Positions 9,601 to 17,589 of a stretch of DNA of 64,000 bases are shown here, piece after piece; position 1 is the first letter of the stretch; every line of letters begins with the position of its first letter. The notes under the pieces were generated by a model, which had not been told where the DNA came from, made no database searches, and saw only the letters and a list, made by a program, of their open reading frames with translations. A program made the translations under genes and the position numbers. This DNA comes from Glaciihabitans sp. dw_435 (GTDB lineage Bacteria; Actinomycetota; Actinomycetes; Actinomycetales; Microbacteriaceae), in NCBI RefSeq assembly GCF_018449675.1, contig NZ_JAAVUZ010000004.1:124001-188000 (forward strand), in the 5' to 3' direction.

Positions 9601-10555
9601 GCGGAGCGAGCGGGTGGACCAGACCGGCCAGGGCGACTGCGATGAGGCTGGCGACCACGCGCAGGTCCCATTCCAGCGGTGTGGAGAGGGCGTAGACGAG
9701 AAGCCCGATGCCGGAGGGGAACGCGATGGAGGCGGTGATGCCGGGCATGCGCACCGCGGAGAATCGGCTCCAGGCCGCGAGGCCGATGGCCGAGATGACT
9801 AGCGCCAAGCCCCAGTAGACCGAGCTGCGGGTGTCCGCGAGGCCTGCCAGGTCGTTGGCGCGCGCGGCGTACACATCCAGGTAGGTGAGCACGATGGCCA
9901 CGGCGCCGATCGACTCGGCCGTGGCGGCCAGGCCGCGTCGTCGCACCAGGGACGCCGTGACGTAGGCGGCGACGGTGATTGCGCCGATGATCGCGCTGCG
10001 AACGCCGATTCCGTAGGTGACGAACGCGTAGATCAGGAAGTAAATGGCGGCCAGCGACAGAAGTGCGGCCGCGACCACGAGGATGGTGACCTGCACGCTG
10101 GACCGTCGTGGTGCTGCCGGTGCCGTGGACTTGGGCGTTGCCGGCGCAGGTGGGACGATGGGAGGTGCGACGGATGATGCGGCGAGGAGATCGTCGAACC
10201 CCGCGAGTGACTCATCCTGGGGCTGCAGGGGAAGTACGGACTCGACGGGGATAGACGCTCGCAGGGCTGCGTCGGATTCCGCGCGGGCAGCACTCTCCGC
10301 CTGCTCTGTGGTCGCATGCCGGATGCGCCCGATGAGGTTCACCCGTCTGTTGAGGAGCCGGGCGGCTCCGATGGAGACGAGAGCGAGCTCCTTCGCGGCG
10401 GGGTTCGTGAGATCGAGACCGCACACCGAACACACCACGTCGGTCAACACGTTCTGGCAGGCGGGGCAGACGGTGGTGTCACTCAACGCGGCGATGGATT
10501 CCGGGAACACCACGTGCCCGGCGAACTGCGCGAAGTCTTTCGATGAATCGTCCAC
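6608..10555 (-). CDS. giant multi-pass membrane protein with N-terminal zinc ribbon
   Basis: About 1315 residues. The N-terminus has a zinc ribbon CPAC ... CSVC within the first 40 residues, a short cytoplasmic linker, a Pro/Ala-rich hinge, then some thirty or more hydrophobic segments nearly to the end, finishing in a short basic tail. This layout matches actinobacterial proteins named for the SCO7613 C-terminal domain (family recollection); function unknown. A GTG at 10555 preceded by TGAGGAG is the best start; an in-frame GTG at 10600 would add 15 residues but has a weaker site. It stands alone, converging on the response regulator. Low sequence complexity (Ala/Val/Leu) makes distant homology unreliable. 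Confidence 0.8.
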   Translation of the reverse strand: MDDSSKDFAQFAGHVVFPESIAALSDTTVCPACQNVLTDVVCSVCGLDLTNPAAKELALVSIGAARLLNRRVNLIGRIRHATTEQAESAARAESDAALRASIPVESVLPLQPQDESLAGFDDLLAASSVAPPIVPPAPATPKSTAPAAPRRSSVQVTILVVAAALLSLAAIYFLIYAFVTYGIGVRSAIIGAITVAAYVTASLVRRRGLAATAESIGAVAIVLTYLDVYAARANDLAGLADTRSSVYWGLALVISAIGLAAWSRFSAVRMPGITASIAFPSGIGLLVYALSTPLEWDLRVVASLIAVALAGLVHPLAPRLRPPSSPSRDAVAERVSILSVAGVSLAIAGLISILSGSLDNYHWAISLAAVAVTAAAHLVVALRTTDAPAGDTSSVLTITAGTAAVFTAGPLALLGVAVAVATDNTSVDMIVPVSVAVVVFVLADLFRRRMPAGPLRVPVTSSAVATAVVISIGTAVVPVGTAIYTTGRALYTALAFATDRSTGLALLPPSEGAASAVVALAIVLLLATAYLATTRTLAARAVWLAWATGFLVIVTVPLLTSVVGITSGWMAVAVAALVAVLYVRPGAPLALRLRWPLLTVAAVSMVAGYLESWASTGAWWWASVVTIALLLAARRVVSAGSVAVRASLLSLATIVALFGVSVLATPWAGIVSDAASTGATYQNSTRFIGILATVLFVLAGLPRLSDPTNPAALSFSTLDRRVIFWLTGITWAACLSAGTSGSVQAPGLVFAEPATSVVLSLVPLAALALWILPTTAERLRPERAAAAIAVAPLAAVAFDAVLWAANVRPDDWTSLTAVPTLVIAAVSLCLSIARPQSVPRWAMDAGVAAVALGLVVAVAVTAVLQDSPVWLTLLLIAATVLLLAIDRTGLFASKSNRRHLGWLALAIGTASLWSALGFAGDDDHPASVEAYVLPVSGALLIIAALMWRAARLQAGTSEPETQEARVTVLSRIGAAPLVLVIAIVVSLVPIAVAGQEGSPTRAITVGAVSAALLLIPLWWRVSAGARPYTLAVAVAGAIGAVVTVVARVVGTSHWSSGVEAPHLDLWVGVGTLVFIAAAFGWSRLSTERRMILPSRSVVIVTMVVAVLLEFQGLFSPELGLARALTIVIAGSAVYVLGYALNRLPIDVLVGKCAIVIATLVAVTGLVVDTVDPIEQVSVPLALGLLGAGGIRLARVPALRSWSTIGLGTVVLLVPSLISTWVDPTAWRLVGLAVVAVAALVVGIVLRLQAPFVLGTVVVLIHAIGSFADEIRAVYENVPFWWWLAIGGVLLLLLGARYERRVQNLKSVVLKVGSLR

Positions 10556-10685
10556 GATGGTGCGGCTCCTCAGGTAGCGATCACCACCTGGCGTGCGCAC
10601 AGCGGTAATTTGCTCACCTTATCGCCCGATCTGTCTACCGCCCGCCATTAGTGCACACACCGTTACCAGGTCGGAATGCCGGGCC

Positions 10686-11480
10686 CTACAGCGTTTTGAT
10701 CAGCCCGCCGTCGATGAGGAAATCGGAGCCCGTCACATTGCCCGCTCGGTTGCTCGCGAGGAGCAGGACGAGGTCGGCGACTTCCGCCGGCTCGGTGAAC
10801 CGTCCCGTCGAGAATCCACCCTGGCTGGCGACGACGGTAGCTTTCGCAGTCTCGAAGTCCACCCCGGTTGCCGCGGCAATGGTTGCCGCGACCCCATGTT
10901 CGCCCAGCCAGAGATCGGTGGCGACGGGACCGGGACTGATGGTGTTGAACCGCAGGTTCTGGGGTCCGAACTCCTTCGACCAGGATTTGGACACATTCCA
11001 CACGGCGGCCTTCGCAGCGGAGTAGTCAATGACCCCGGGGTCGGGCAGGAAGGCATTGACCGAACCGATGGTCACGACGTTTCCCCCACCGCGTTCGATC
11101 AGCAGCGGTATTGCCGCGCGCGTGGTGCGCACGGTCGCAAGAAAGCTCAACGTGAGGGTGCTGAGCCACTCCTCGTCGGAGATCGCAAGAAACCCCTCCG
11201 TGCGGGGCGTCACCGCGCCCACATTGTTGACAACAATGTCGAGACCGCCGACGGATGCCGCGTGGCCGACGAGCTCTGCGGGACCGTCGGCCGTGGAGAG
11301 GTCGACGCTCACCGGGAGCACGCTCCCCGCAGACTCAAGGTCGCGCAGCGCCGGCGAGATGGTTCGCGCGCCGGCGATGACCCGCACCCCCTCGGCGACC
11401 AGCGCCTGCACGACCGCAAGGCCGATGCCTTTGCTTGCGCCGGTAACCACGGCGGTTTTGCCCTGAAGATGCAGATCCAC
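10686..11480 (-). CDS. SDR family oxidoreductase
   Basis: Classical short-chain dehydrogenase of 264 residues, NAD(P)-dependent, cytosolic; substrate unknown. The Rossmann motif TGASKGIG (residues 13-20), NNVG (85-88), and the catalytic Ser140, Tyr153 and Lys157 (YSAAK) are all intact, so it should be active. It starts with GTG at 11480 behind a GGGAG site. It follows the alarmone synthetase in the same direction, separated by 75 bases that contain a hairpin, so co-transcription is uncertain. Confidence 0.93.
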   Translation of the reverse strand: MDLHLQGKTAVVTGASKGIGLAVVQALVAEGVRVIAGARTISPALRDLESAGSVLPVSVDLSTADGPAELVGHAASVGGLDIVVNNVGAVTPRTEGFLAISDEEWLSTLTLSFLATVRTTRAAIPLLIERGGGNVVTIGSVNAFLPDPGVIDYSAAKAAVWNVSKSWSKEFGPQNLRFNTISPGPVATDLWLGEHGVAATIAAATGVDFETAKATVVASQGGFSTGRFTEPAEVADLVLLLASNRAGNVTGSDFLIDGGLIKTL

Positions 11481-11483
11481 GAT

Positions 11484-11546
11484 GTACTCCCACGGGTGAA
11501 GTGGTGCAAGGCAGCTGATGTGCTGCCGAGGTTATCGCGGGAGTAC
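11484..11546. repeat. nested inverted repeats between alarmone synthetase and SDR genes
   Basis: GTACTCCC at 11484-11491 is repeated inverted at 11539-11546, and between them lies a perfect six-bp hairpin (GGCAGC 11510-11515, GCTGCC 11522-11527, loop TGATGT). Positioned downstream of the alarmone synthetase and just before the SDR start, it may be a terminator or an operator for the SDR gene; there is no T-run. Confidence 0.4.
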
Positions 11547-11555
11547 GGTGTGCCG

Positions 11556-12317
11556 CTACGCCGCGGAGCCGCGGGGTTTGAATGCGGCAAGCGCGGGGTC
11601 GGACACGGCCATCTCGGCAATGGACGTGACCTCCATGGCCGCGGCACGTCCGTGGTCGAGCTTGGCCACCTCGTCGTAGAGGCGCTCCATCTTGAGGTCG
11701 AGGCTGTTCACGGCGTTCGCGGCCGCAGCGAGCTCGCCCAGCAGCTCTGCGGGGACATCCCCGTCGTACTTGTAGTAAATCTTGTGTTCGACGCTCGCCC
11801 AGAAGTCCATGGCGACTGTACGAATCTGGATCTCCACGCGCACGGGCTCGACGTGATCCGACATGAAGACGGGCACCTCGACGATCATGTGCAGGCTCTG
11901 GTACCCGTTCGACTTGGGGGAGGCGATGTAGTCCTTGACCTCGATGACGGTGATGTCGTCCTGACGGCTCAACATCTCCTGGATCACGTAGGTGTCGGCG
12001 ATGAAGCTGCAGGTGATGCGAACGCCGGCAATGTCCGAGATGCGCGCCTTGATGTCGTCAGGGTTGAGCGGGCAGTTCTTCCGCTCCGCCTTGCGCAGGA
12101 TGCTCTCGGGCGACTTCAGGCGCGACCGCACGTGTTCGATCGGGTTGTACTCGTGTACGTAGCTGAACTCCTCCTTGAGGATGTTCACCTTCGTCATTAC
12201 TTCGTCGAGACCGAACTTGTACGCCATGAGGAAGCGGCTGACGTCGTCGCGGGCGCCCAGGTGGTCCTTGGTGTCCGGAAAGTGCGAGTCCCCGGTGCGC
12301 GAGTGCAATTCGCTCAT
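11556..12317 (-). CDS. GTP pyrophosphokinase family (small alarmone synthetase-like) protein
   Basis: RelA/SpoT-type nucleotidyltransferase domain protein, 253 residues, lacking the HD hydrolase and regulatory domains; expected to make (p)ppGpp or related alarmones (family knowledge). Visible family features are KARISDIAGVRI, SPKSNGYQSLHM and VEIQIRTVAMDFWASVEHK, which carry the synthetase catalytic and nucleotide-binding residues. The frame stays open to 12458, but homology begins shortly after ATG 12317. This ATG lacks a Shine-Dalgarno sequence; instead a short out-of-frame ORF begins at 12340 and ends in ATGA overlapping it, suggesting translational coupling. Function assignment is good, start less so. 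Confidence 0.88.
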   Translation of the reverse strand: MSELHSRTGDSHFPDTKDHLGARDDVSRFLMAYKFGLDEVMTKVNILKEEFSYVHEYNPIEHVRSRLKSPESILRKAERKNCPLNPDDIKARISDIAGVRITCSFIADTYVIQEMLSRQDDITVIEVKDYIASPKSNGYQSLHMIVEVPVFMSDHVEPVRVEIQIRTVAMDFWASVEHKIYYKYDGDVPAELLGELAAAANAVNSLDLKMERLYDEVAKLDHGRAAAMEVTSIAEMAVSDPALAAFKPRGSAA

Positions 12318-12700
12318 CGTGTCACGGGGAGGTACGTCATTGGATCTTCTTTCGCTTGCGGGTCGGCGCCAGTGACGCAGATCCACAGTATTGGGAACTT
12401 CTTGGGAATCAGCAGACAGAATCATGCAATCGCCTGTGGGGGCGGATGGCTCACCCAATGTTCACCGCCCGGTCGCGTTTATCCACCCATCGCGGCGCAT
12501 TTCCGCTGTGCGCGTACAGCAAATCCCGGCATTGTCGACTGCCCAGCAACACTCGACATCTGTCTGGCATCGCCTTGACGAGGGTCTGCTGCGGCGGCGG
12601 CGCTGTGCTCATACTCTGAGCGCATCCGTCTGCACCGAGAGCAAAGAGACGTGCATCCGGCGCCGGCGGGCGACAGTCTTGCCACGACTGGAGGTTCTCT
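12318..12700. other. divergent intergenic region, 383 bases
   Basis: Separates the alarmone synthetase (reverse) from the MaoC gene (forward), so it should hold both promoters. I see no RNA gene, strong hairpin or convincing -10/-35 pair. The alarmone reading frame stays open through 12458, and an 8-codon ORF (12340 to 12317 side) overlaps the synthetase start. Confidence 0.5.
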
Positions 12701-13219
12701 ATGACCGCACTTGACCTGCCCCCACACGACACCGCGTTTGACCCTCTGAACTTCGCGATCGTTCAAGCCAAGACCTTTGAAGAACTCGTGGTCGGCGATG
12801 TCTTTCGGGCGCCGAGCCGCACCCTCACGGACGCCCACAGCTCGGCATTTCAGACCGTGTCGGCGGACAACCACCCGGTGCACTACGACGCGGTCTGGGC
12901 GGCAGCCCACGGCCATAGCGCGCCGGTTGTTCACGGGCTGCAGGTGCTCGCGTTCACCGCCCCCGGGGCCACCCTGTTCCCTCATGTGATCGGGGAAGTC
13001 TTCATAGCGTTCACCGGTTTGTCCTGTGAGTTCACTGGAGAGGTGCACAGCGGCGACACGCTGTACTCCCAGCTCGTGATCTCTTCGCTGGAGGAACAGG
13101 CGGGCAATGGAGTTGTGACCACCGCGGTTACGGTGCACAACCAGCGCGGCGAGATTGTCTTGCGGGGTGAGCATCGATACCTCTTGCGACTTTCCCCGGG
13201 CACGACGACCGACTCCTGA
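12701..13219 (+). CDS. MaoC family dehydratase
   Basis: Single hot-dog-fold enzyme of 172 residues, expected to hydrate or dehydrate an enoyl-CoA. The hydratase motif appears as SADNHPVHYD around residues 51-60 with catalytic Asp and His, followed by HGLQVLAF. Start ATG 12701 has a GGAGG-type site (CTGGAGGTTCTCT). It precedes the MFS gene by 32 bases and is likely in the same transcript. Nothing nearby indicates its CoA substrate; no acyl-CoA ligase or dehydrogenase is adjacent. Confidence 0.88.
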   Translation: MTALDLPPHDTAFDPLNFAIVQAKTFEELVVGDVFRAPSRTLTDAHSSAFQTVSADNHPVHYDAVWAAAHGHSAPVVHGLQVLAFTAPGATLFPHVIGEVFIAFTGLSCEFTGEVHSGDTLYSQLVISSLEEQAGNGVVTTAVTVHNQRGEIVLRGEHRYLLRLSPGTTTDS

Positions 13220-13251
13220 CCCGGCTCCGCAACCACCACTGAGGACCTGCC

Positions 13252-14883
13252 ATGACCACGCCGACGACGAGCCATCCGGCTCCGTCCACGACATCCGCTC
13301 TGGGCCCACTGCGCATCAAGCTCTTTCGAGCGCTGTGGATCGCATCACTCGTCAGCAGCATTGGCGGATGGATGCAGACCGTTGGCGCTCAATGGTTTCT
13401 GGTCGAGCATCACAGCGACACGGCGGTGGTTGCTCTCATCCAGACGGCGTCGGCCGCTCCGTTTCTCCTTCTCGGGCTGCCCGCTGGAGTGCTGGGGGAA
13501 TTCGTCAACCGACGCTCCCTCCTCATCGCGGTGCAGGCAAGCCTCGTAGCGGTCGGCGTGGTCCTCAGCGTGATGACGTGGACCGGGGGCATGACGCCGA
13601 ACCTCCTGCTCGCCTTCACATTCCTGCTCGGTGCCGGATCCGCCATCCAGGGCCCGGCGTATCAGGCGCTGGTGCCGGAAATAGTGCCTCGTGACGTGAT
13701 CCCCAGCGCTGCGGCGCTCAGCTCGATCGGTGTGAATATCGCGCGGTCCATCGGACCGGCACTCGCCGGGATCGTCATCGCGGGATTTGGTATTCCTTTC
13801 GTGTTCGCGCTGAACGCCCTGTCATTTGCGGTATTTCTCGTGGTACTCCTCGCGTGGAGGGGGTACTCGCCGCCGGCACACAGGCCGGAGCCGTTCATCG
13901 AAGCAACCCGGGCGGGGGTGCGCTACGTCTGGAACTCGGGCGTGGTTCGTCGCGTGCTCGGCAGGCTCGCTCTGTTCATCGTCCCGGCGTCGGCGCTCTG
14001 GGCGTTGCTGCCCCTCGTCGCCTCCGCGCAGCTGTGGCTGGACTCCAACGGCTATGGTCTGCTCCTCGGCGCACTGGGGGTTGGGTCGGTTGGAGGTGCG
14101 TTCGTCGTGCCACGGGCACGGGCAAAACTCGGCGCGAACATCACGGTGTTGATCGCCTCCGCCGCTTTCGGCGCCGTCATGGTTATATCGGCGATCTCGA
14201 CATCGATCATCCTCACCCTGCTGGTTCTGGTCGTCGGCGGCATCGGGTGGATCGCAGTGATCGCGTCGCTGAATGGTTCCGTTCAGGCGTTTCTGCCGGC
14301 CTGGGTTCGGTCCCGGGGGCTGTCGGTGTATCAACTGGTGCTGTTCGGCGCTACGGCCGCAGGGTCGGCTATCGCCGGTGCGGCAGCCCAGAGCACAGGG
14401 GTGATTCCGACCAGCGTGGGGGCAGGAGTGGTAGTCATGGCTGTCGCTGCCAGCCAGCTGCTCTGGCCGCTGTTGTCCACGGCGGGCAAGGAACGCGGCG
14501 TCGTCACTATTCCCCTCACTGATGTGCCACCGGTCGACGACCTGCCGCCACTGTCGATCAGCGATGACGCCCAGACTCTCGTGCTCGTCAGATACACGGT
14601 GAGCACCGACGACCGGGTCGCCTTCGTGGCTCAGATGCAACGGGTGCGGCGCACACGACTGCGCACCGGCGCCCGCCAGTGGGAGCTGTACGACGATCGC
14701 GAGACCCCGGCCGTGATCGTCGAGGCTTTTTCGGTGGGATCGTGGCGGGAGCATCTGAGCCAGCACGAGGAGCGTACGACGGGATTTGACCGGGAGGAAC
14801 TGGACAAAGCCCGGGCGCTGTCAACAGGAATTCCTGCGGTCCAGCACCTGACGCAGATCGATCCCTCGGCGCCTACCGCGTAG
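13252..14883 (+). CDS. MFS transporter (EntS-like) with C-terminal soluble domain
   Basis: Major facilitator of the MFS_3/enterobactin-exporter-like type, 543 residues. Residues about 20-425 form 10-12 membrane helices and include GGWMQTVGAQWFLVEH and the loop PAGVLGEFVNRR, the usual helix 2-3 motif region. After about residue 440 a soluble tail of about 100 residues (VLVRYTVSTDDR ... VEAFSVGSWREHLSQHEERT) resembles a dimeric alpha-beta barrel, antibiotic-biosynthesis-monooxygenase-like domain, often seen fused to such exporters. A GAGGACC site precedes ATG 13252. Export substrate unknown. Confidence 0.88.
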   Translation: MTTPTTSHPAPSTTSALGPLRIKLFRALWIASLVSSIGGWMQTVGAQWFLVEHHSDTAVVALIQTASAAPFLLLGLPAGVLGEFVNRRSLLIAVQASLVAVGVVLSVMTWTGGMTPNLLLAFTFLLGAGSAIQGPAYQALVPEIVPRDVIPSAAALSSIGVNIARSIGPALAGIVIAGFGIPFVFALNALSFAVFLVVLLAWRGYSPPAHRPEPFIEATRAGVRYVWNSGVVRRVLGRLALFIVPASALWALLPLVASAQLWLDSNGYGLLLGALGVGSVGGAFVVPRARAKLGANITVLIASAAFGAVMVISAISTSIILTLLVLVVGGIGWIAVIASLNGSVQAFLPAWVRSRGLSVYQLVLFGATAAGSAIAGAAAQSTGVIPTSVGAGVVVMAVAASQLLWPLLSTAGKERGVVTIPLTDVPPVDDLPPLSISDDAQTLVLVRYTVSTDDRVAFVAQMQRVRRTRLRTGARQWELYDDRETPAVIVEAFSVGSWREHLSQHEERTTGFDREELDKARALSTGIPAVQHLTQIDPSAPTA

Positions 14884-15022
14884 GAGCGGGCTCGACCGCG
14901 GACGACCGGCGTAGCGCTGTCGCCGCGAGCAGCGACGACGGGGCGCCTCTTGATTCGGCGGGTCGCCCCGGTGCTCATCGACGGAGTCGGTACCCGAGGC
15001 GTCGTAGATGGGCGTTGACAGG

Positions 15023-15054
15023 AAAAAGGCCAGAAGCGACATCCGCTTCTGGCC
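15023..15054 (-). terminator. intrinsic terminator of tRNA-Gly
   Basis: An 11-bp perfect stem (15028-15038 with 15044-15054, GGCCAGAAGCG) with a 5-base loop lies directly downstream of the reverse-strand tRNA; on that strand it is followed by TTTTTCC (15023-15027), a canonical U-tract. Confidence 0.85.
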
Positions 15055-15078
15055 CTATTTCTTGCTGATCATGCAATG

Positions 15079-15152
15079 TGGAGGGAATGACCAGGATCGA
15101 ACTGGCGTCATCAGTTTGGAAGACTGAGGCTCTACCATTGAGCTACATTCCC
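15079..15152 (-). tRNA. tRNA-Gly(TCC)
   Basis: Seventy-four bases on the reverse strand, folding as a complete cloverleaf: acceptor stem GGGAATG/CATTCCC perfect over 7 bp, D-arm GCTC/GAGC, anticodon loop CTTCCAA giving anticodon TCC (reads GGA), T-arm GCCAG-TTCGATC-CTGGT. The discriminator is T and the 3' CCA is encoded. A terminator follows it. Confidence 0.97.
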
Positions 15153-15187
15153 GCGCCTGATCCGGTAAGGATCATTGGTGCGGTACA

Positions 15188-15215
15188 ACCCTAATGCATA
15201 CCGCGCGGCTTCAAA
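15188..15215 (-). promoter_or_regulatory. candidate promoter for tRNA-Gly
   Basis: On the reverse strand TTTGAA (15215-15210) and TAGGGT (15193-15188) are separated by 16 bases and lie 36 bases before the mature tRNA 5' end. TAGGGT is a common actinobacterial -10 form. Inferred from spacing only. Confidence 0.4.
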
Positions 15216-15282
15216 ATCACCGCAAGCCGAGTGTCATCCCAACTCAGCTAGACTTGGCGAGGCCATTTCGGGGATGCATGCT

Positions 15283-15311
15283 TTGTCACCGTGTGGTTGT
15301 GTCGGAGATTT
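15283..15311 (+). promoter_or_regulatory. weak candidate promoter for tRNA-Pro
   Basis: TTGTCA (15283-15288) and AGATTT (15306-15311) are 17 bases apart, 19 bases before the tRNA. The -10 is poor, so this is tentative. Confidence 0.3.
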
Positions 15312-15329
15312 CCGTGTGTGACACGGGAA

Positions 15330-15403
15330 CGGGATGTAGCTCAGCTTGGTAGAGTGCTCGGTTTGGGGCCGAGATGTCGCAGGTTCGACTCCTGTCATCC
15401 CGA
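15330..15403 (+). tRNA. tRNA-Pro(TGG)
   Basis: Seventy-four bases with acceptor stem CGGGATG/CATCCCG, D-arm, anticodon stem CTCGG/CCGAG with loop TTTGGGG giving anticodon TGG (reads CCA), and T-loop TTCGACT. The 3' CCA is not encoded (A followed by CAT). It sits 49 bases upstream of tig and may share its promoter with it. Confidence 0.97.
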
Positions 15404-15452
15404 CATAAATGGATTGCTAACCAGTTACGAAGAACATCAGGAGAACGACAAC

Positions 15453-16901
15453 GTGAAGACCACGGTTGAGAAGCTGAGCCCCACCCGCATCAAGCTGAAC
15501 ATTGCTGTGACGCCGGAAGAGCTGCGCCCGAGCATCGATCACGCCTACACCCACATTGCCGAGTCGGTAAACATTCCCGGCTTCCGCAAGGGCAAGGTTC
15601 CGCCGCAGCTGATCGACCAGCGCGTCGGTCGCGAAGAGGTGCTTAACCACGCGGTTAGCGACGGAATGGACAAGTTCTACCGTCAGGCGGTCGAGGAAGA
15701 GAAGATCCGCGTTCTCGGACGCCCCGAGGCAGACATCGCCGAGTGGCCCAGCGTCAAGGACTACAGCGGCGACCTGCTGCTGGCCATCGAGGTCGACATC
15801 CGCCCCGAGTTCGAGATCCCGAACTACGACGGACTCAAGCTCGAGGTCGAGGCGACCACCGTCTCCGCCGACGACATCAAGACCGAGCTCGACAACCTGC
15901 GCAGCCGCTTCGGCACGCTCGTGACCGTCGACCGCCCGGCCAAGACCGGCGACTTCGCCCAGCTCGACCTCGTTGCCACGATCGGTGACGAAGAGGTCGA
16001 CACGGCCAACAACATCAGCTACGAGATCGGCTCCGGCGAGCTGATCGAGGGCATCGACGAGGCCCTCGACTCCCTCACCGCCGGTGAGAGCACGACCTTC
16101 GAGTCCACCCTGCTCGGTGGCGACAAGGAAGGCGAGACCGCCCTGATCTCCGTCACCCTGCTCGCCGTCAAGGAGCGCGAGCTTCCTGAGGCCGACGACG
16201 ACTTCGCCCAGATCGCCAGCCAGTTCGACACCATCAAGGAACTGAAGGCCGACCTGAAGGTCCAGATCGAGAAGTCCAAGGTCTTCGGCCAGGGCGCCGA
16301 GGCTCGCGACCAGATCGTCGACAAGCTCGTTGAGCTCGTCGAGATCCCCGTTCCCGCCGCGCTCATCGAGGCAGAGGTGCAGCGTCACCTTGAGAACGAG
16401 AACCGCCTCGAAGACGACGTGCACCGCGCAGAGGTCGCCGAGTCCAGCGAGAAGACGTTCCGCAGCCAGATCCTCCTCGACGCGATTGCGGAGAAGGAAG
16501 AGATCAAGGTCAGCCAGGACGAGCTCACCCAGTACCTCATCCAGGGCGCAGCGCAGTACGGCATGGAGCCCGGCGAGTTCATCCAGGTTCTGGACAAGAA
16601 CGGCCAGATCCCCGCCATGATCGGTGAGGTCGCCCGCGCCAAGGCACTCGCCGTCATCCTCGACAAGGCCGACGTCGTCGACTCCAAGGGCAAGAAGGTG
16701 GACGTTTCCGAGTTCACCGCCACCATGTCCAGTGGTGACGAGGGTGGCGCCGGCGACGACGGCTTCGACACCTCCGACGCCGCGAGCATGCTCGCCCAGG
16801 CCAACGAGGGTTCGCACGAGGGCCACTCGCACGGGTCATCCCAGCGCGACGCTCACGGACGCAAGTCGACCAACGAGCACTACGGACACGACCACAGCTA
16901 G
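15453..16901 (+). CDS. tig: trigger factor
   Basis: Ribosome-associated chaperone and peptidyl-prolyl isomerase that meets nascent chains at the exit tunnel; 482 residues. The ribosome-docking signature GFRKGKVP has its FRK at residues 44-46, the same place as in E. coli. The FKBP-like domain (about 160-245) and the helical C-terminal arms follow. GTG 15453 behind CAGGAGA is the start; the longer open frame upstream overlaps tRNA-Pro and is rejected. The last 30 residues form a His-rich tail (EGHSHG, HYGHDHS) beyond the normal family end, a possible metal-binding extension. A UUCG terminator follows. Upstream of the clp operon, as in many bacteria. Confidence 0.97.
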   Translation: MKTTVEKLSPTRIKLNIAVTPEELRPSIDHAYTHIAESVNIPGFRKGKVPPQLIDQRVGREEVLNHAVSDGMDKFYRQAVEEEKIRVLGRPEADIAEWPSVKDYSGDLLLAIEVDIRPEFEIPNYDGLKLEVEATTVSADDIKTELDNLRSRFGTLVTVDRPAKTGDFAQLDLVATIGDEEVDTANNISYEIGSGELIEGIDEALDSLTAGESTTFESTLLGGDKEGETALISVTLLAVKERELPEADDDFAQIASQFDTIKELKADLKVQIEKSKVFGQGAEARDQIVDKLVELVEIPVPAALIEAEVQRHLENENRLEDDVHRAEVAESSEKTFRSQILLDAIAEKEEIKVSQDELTQYLIQGAAQYGMEPGEFIQVLDKNGQIPAMIGEVARAKALAVILDKADVVDSKGKKVDVSEFTATMSSGDEGGAGDDGFDTSDAASMLAQANEGSHEGHSHGSSQRDAHGRKSTNEHYGHDHS

Positions 16902-16943
16902 TCGGATAGCGCCGCACGCTTCGGCGGGCAGCGCGTCCTGATG

Positions 16944-16979
16944 AAAGGACCCGTCACTTCGGTGGCGGGTCCTTTTTTC
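16944..16979 (+). terminator. intrinsic terminator of tig
   Basis: Stem AAAGGACCCGTCAC (16944-16957) pairs with 16962-16975 with one G-T wobble around a TTCG tetraloop, followed by a T-run. Textbook rho-independent terminator. Confidence 0.93.
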
Positions 16980-17001
16980 ACCCACACCAAGGAGCACCCG
17001 C

Positions 17002-17589
17002 ATGACCGCCGCCACCTACGACGCCCGCATCGGCAGCCAGACCGCCACCCTTCCCCTCGTGCCGGTCAGCGATACCCTGACGATCGCGCTGTTCATGACG
17101 ATCGACCACGGCGTTGCCTTCCTCGACGTCGCCGGCCGCGAACTTGCCGAGCAACTGCGACCGCTTGAGCCGGAGATAGTCGTGTCCGCCGCAACGCTCG
17201 GCATCCCCGTGGCGATCGAGGTCACCCGCCACCTGGGACTCGACGACTACCTCATCCTGCAGAAGTCCCAGAAGGTGCACCTGCGCGACGCCCTGCGCGA
17301 ATCGGTGCGGGCGATCACCAGCGACAGCGGCTCGGAATTCCTGCTCGACCAGGCCCGGATCCCGGCGATCGCCGGCAAGCGCGTGGTGTTCGTTGACGAT
17401 GTGCTTTCCAGCGGGTCATCCGTCGCCGCCGCTCTTCGACTGCTCGACCGGGCTGGCGCAATCGTTGTCGGTATCGGCGTGCTGCTCGAAGAGGGCGACG
17501 ACTGGCGCGACGTACTGGGGGAGCGGGCCGCCCTGGTGCGATCGCTCGGCACCATTCCCCTGTTCCCGACGGAGGCGCCTACCGCGTGA
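17002..17589 (+). CDS. phosphoribosyltransferase family protein
   Basis: Type I PRTase fold, 195 residues, probably purine/nucleobase phosphoribosylation. The PRPP-binding motif VVFVDDVLSSGSS lies around residues 131-143, and the flexible-loop and hood regions (AATLGIPVAIEV, QKSQKVHL) resemble adenine/xanthine PRTases. AAGGAGC ribosome-binding site precedes ATG 17002. Base specificity cannot be told from sequence. It overlaps the convergent TPR gene at its 3' end by 11 bases. Not in an obvious purine operon. Confidence 0.85.
   Translation: MTAATYDARIGSQTATLPLVPVSDTLTIALFMTIDHGVAFLDVAGRELAEQLRPLEPEIVVSAATLGIPVAIEVTRHLGLDDYLILQKSQKVHLRDALRESVRAITSDSGSEFLLDQARIPAIAGKRVVFVDDVLSSGSSVAAALRLLDRAGAIVVGIGVLLEEGDDWRDVLGERAALVRSLGTIPLFPTEAPTA

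Noticed and set aside
15000-15420. tRNA-adjacent integration site
   Set aside because: Neither tRNA 3' end is repeated nearby and no integrase gene is present.
15291-15452. Longer trigger-factor reading frame starting at 15291
   Set aside because: It overlaps tRNA-Pro entirely and lacks a ribosome-binding site; GTG 15453 with CAGGAGA matches the family N-terminus.
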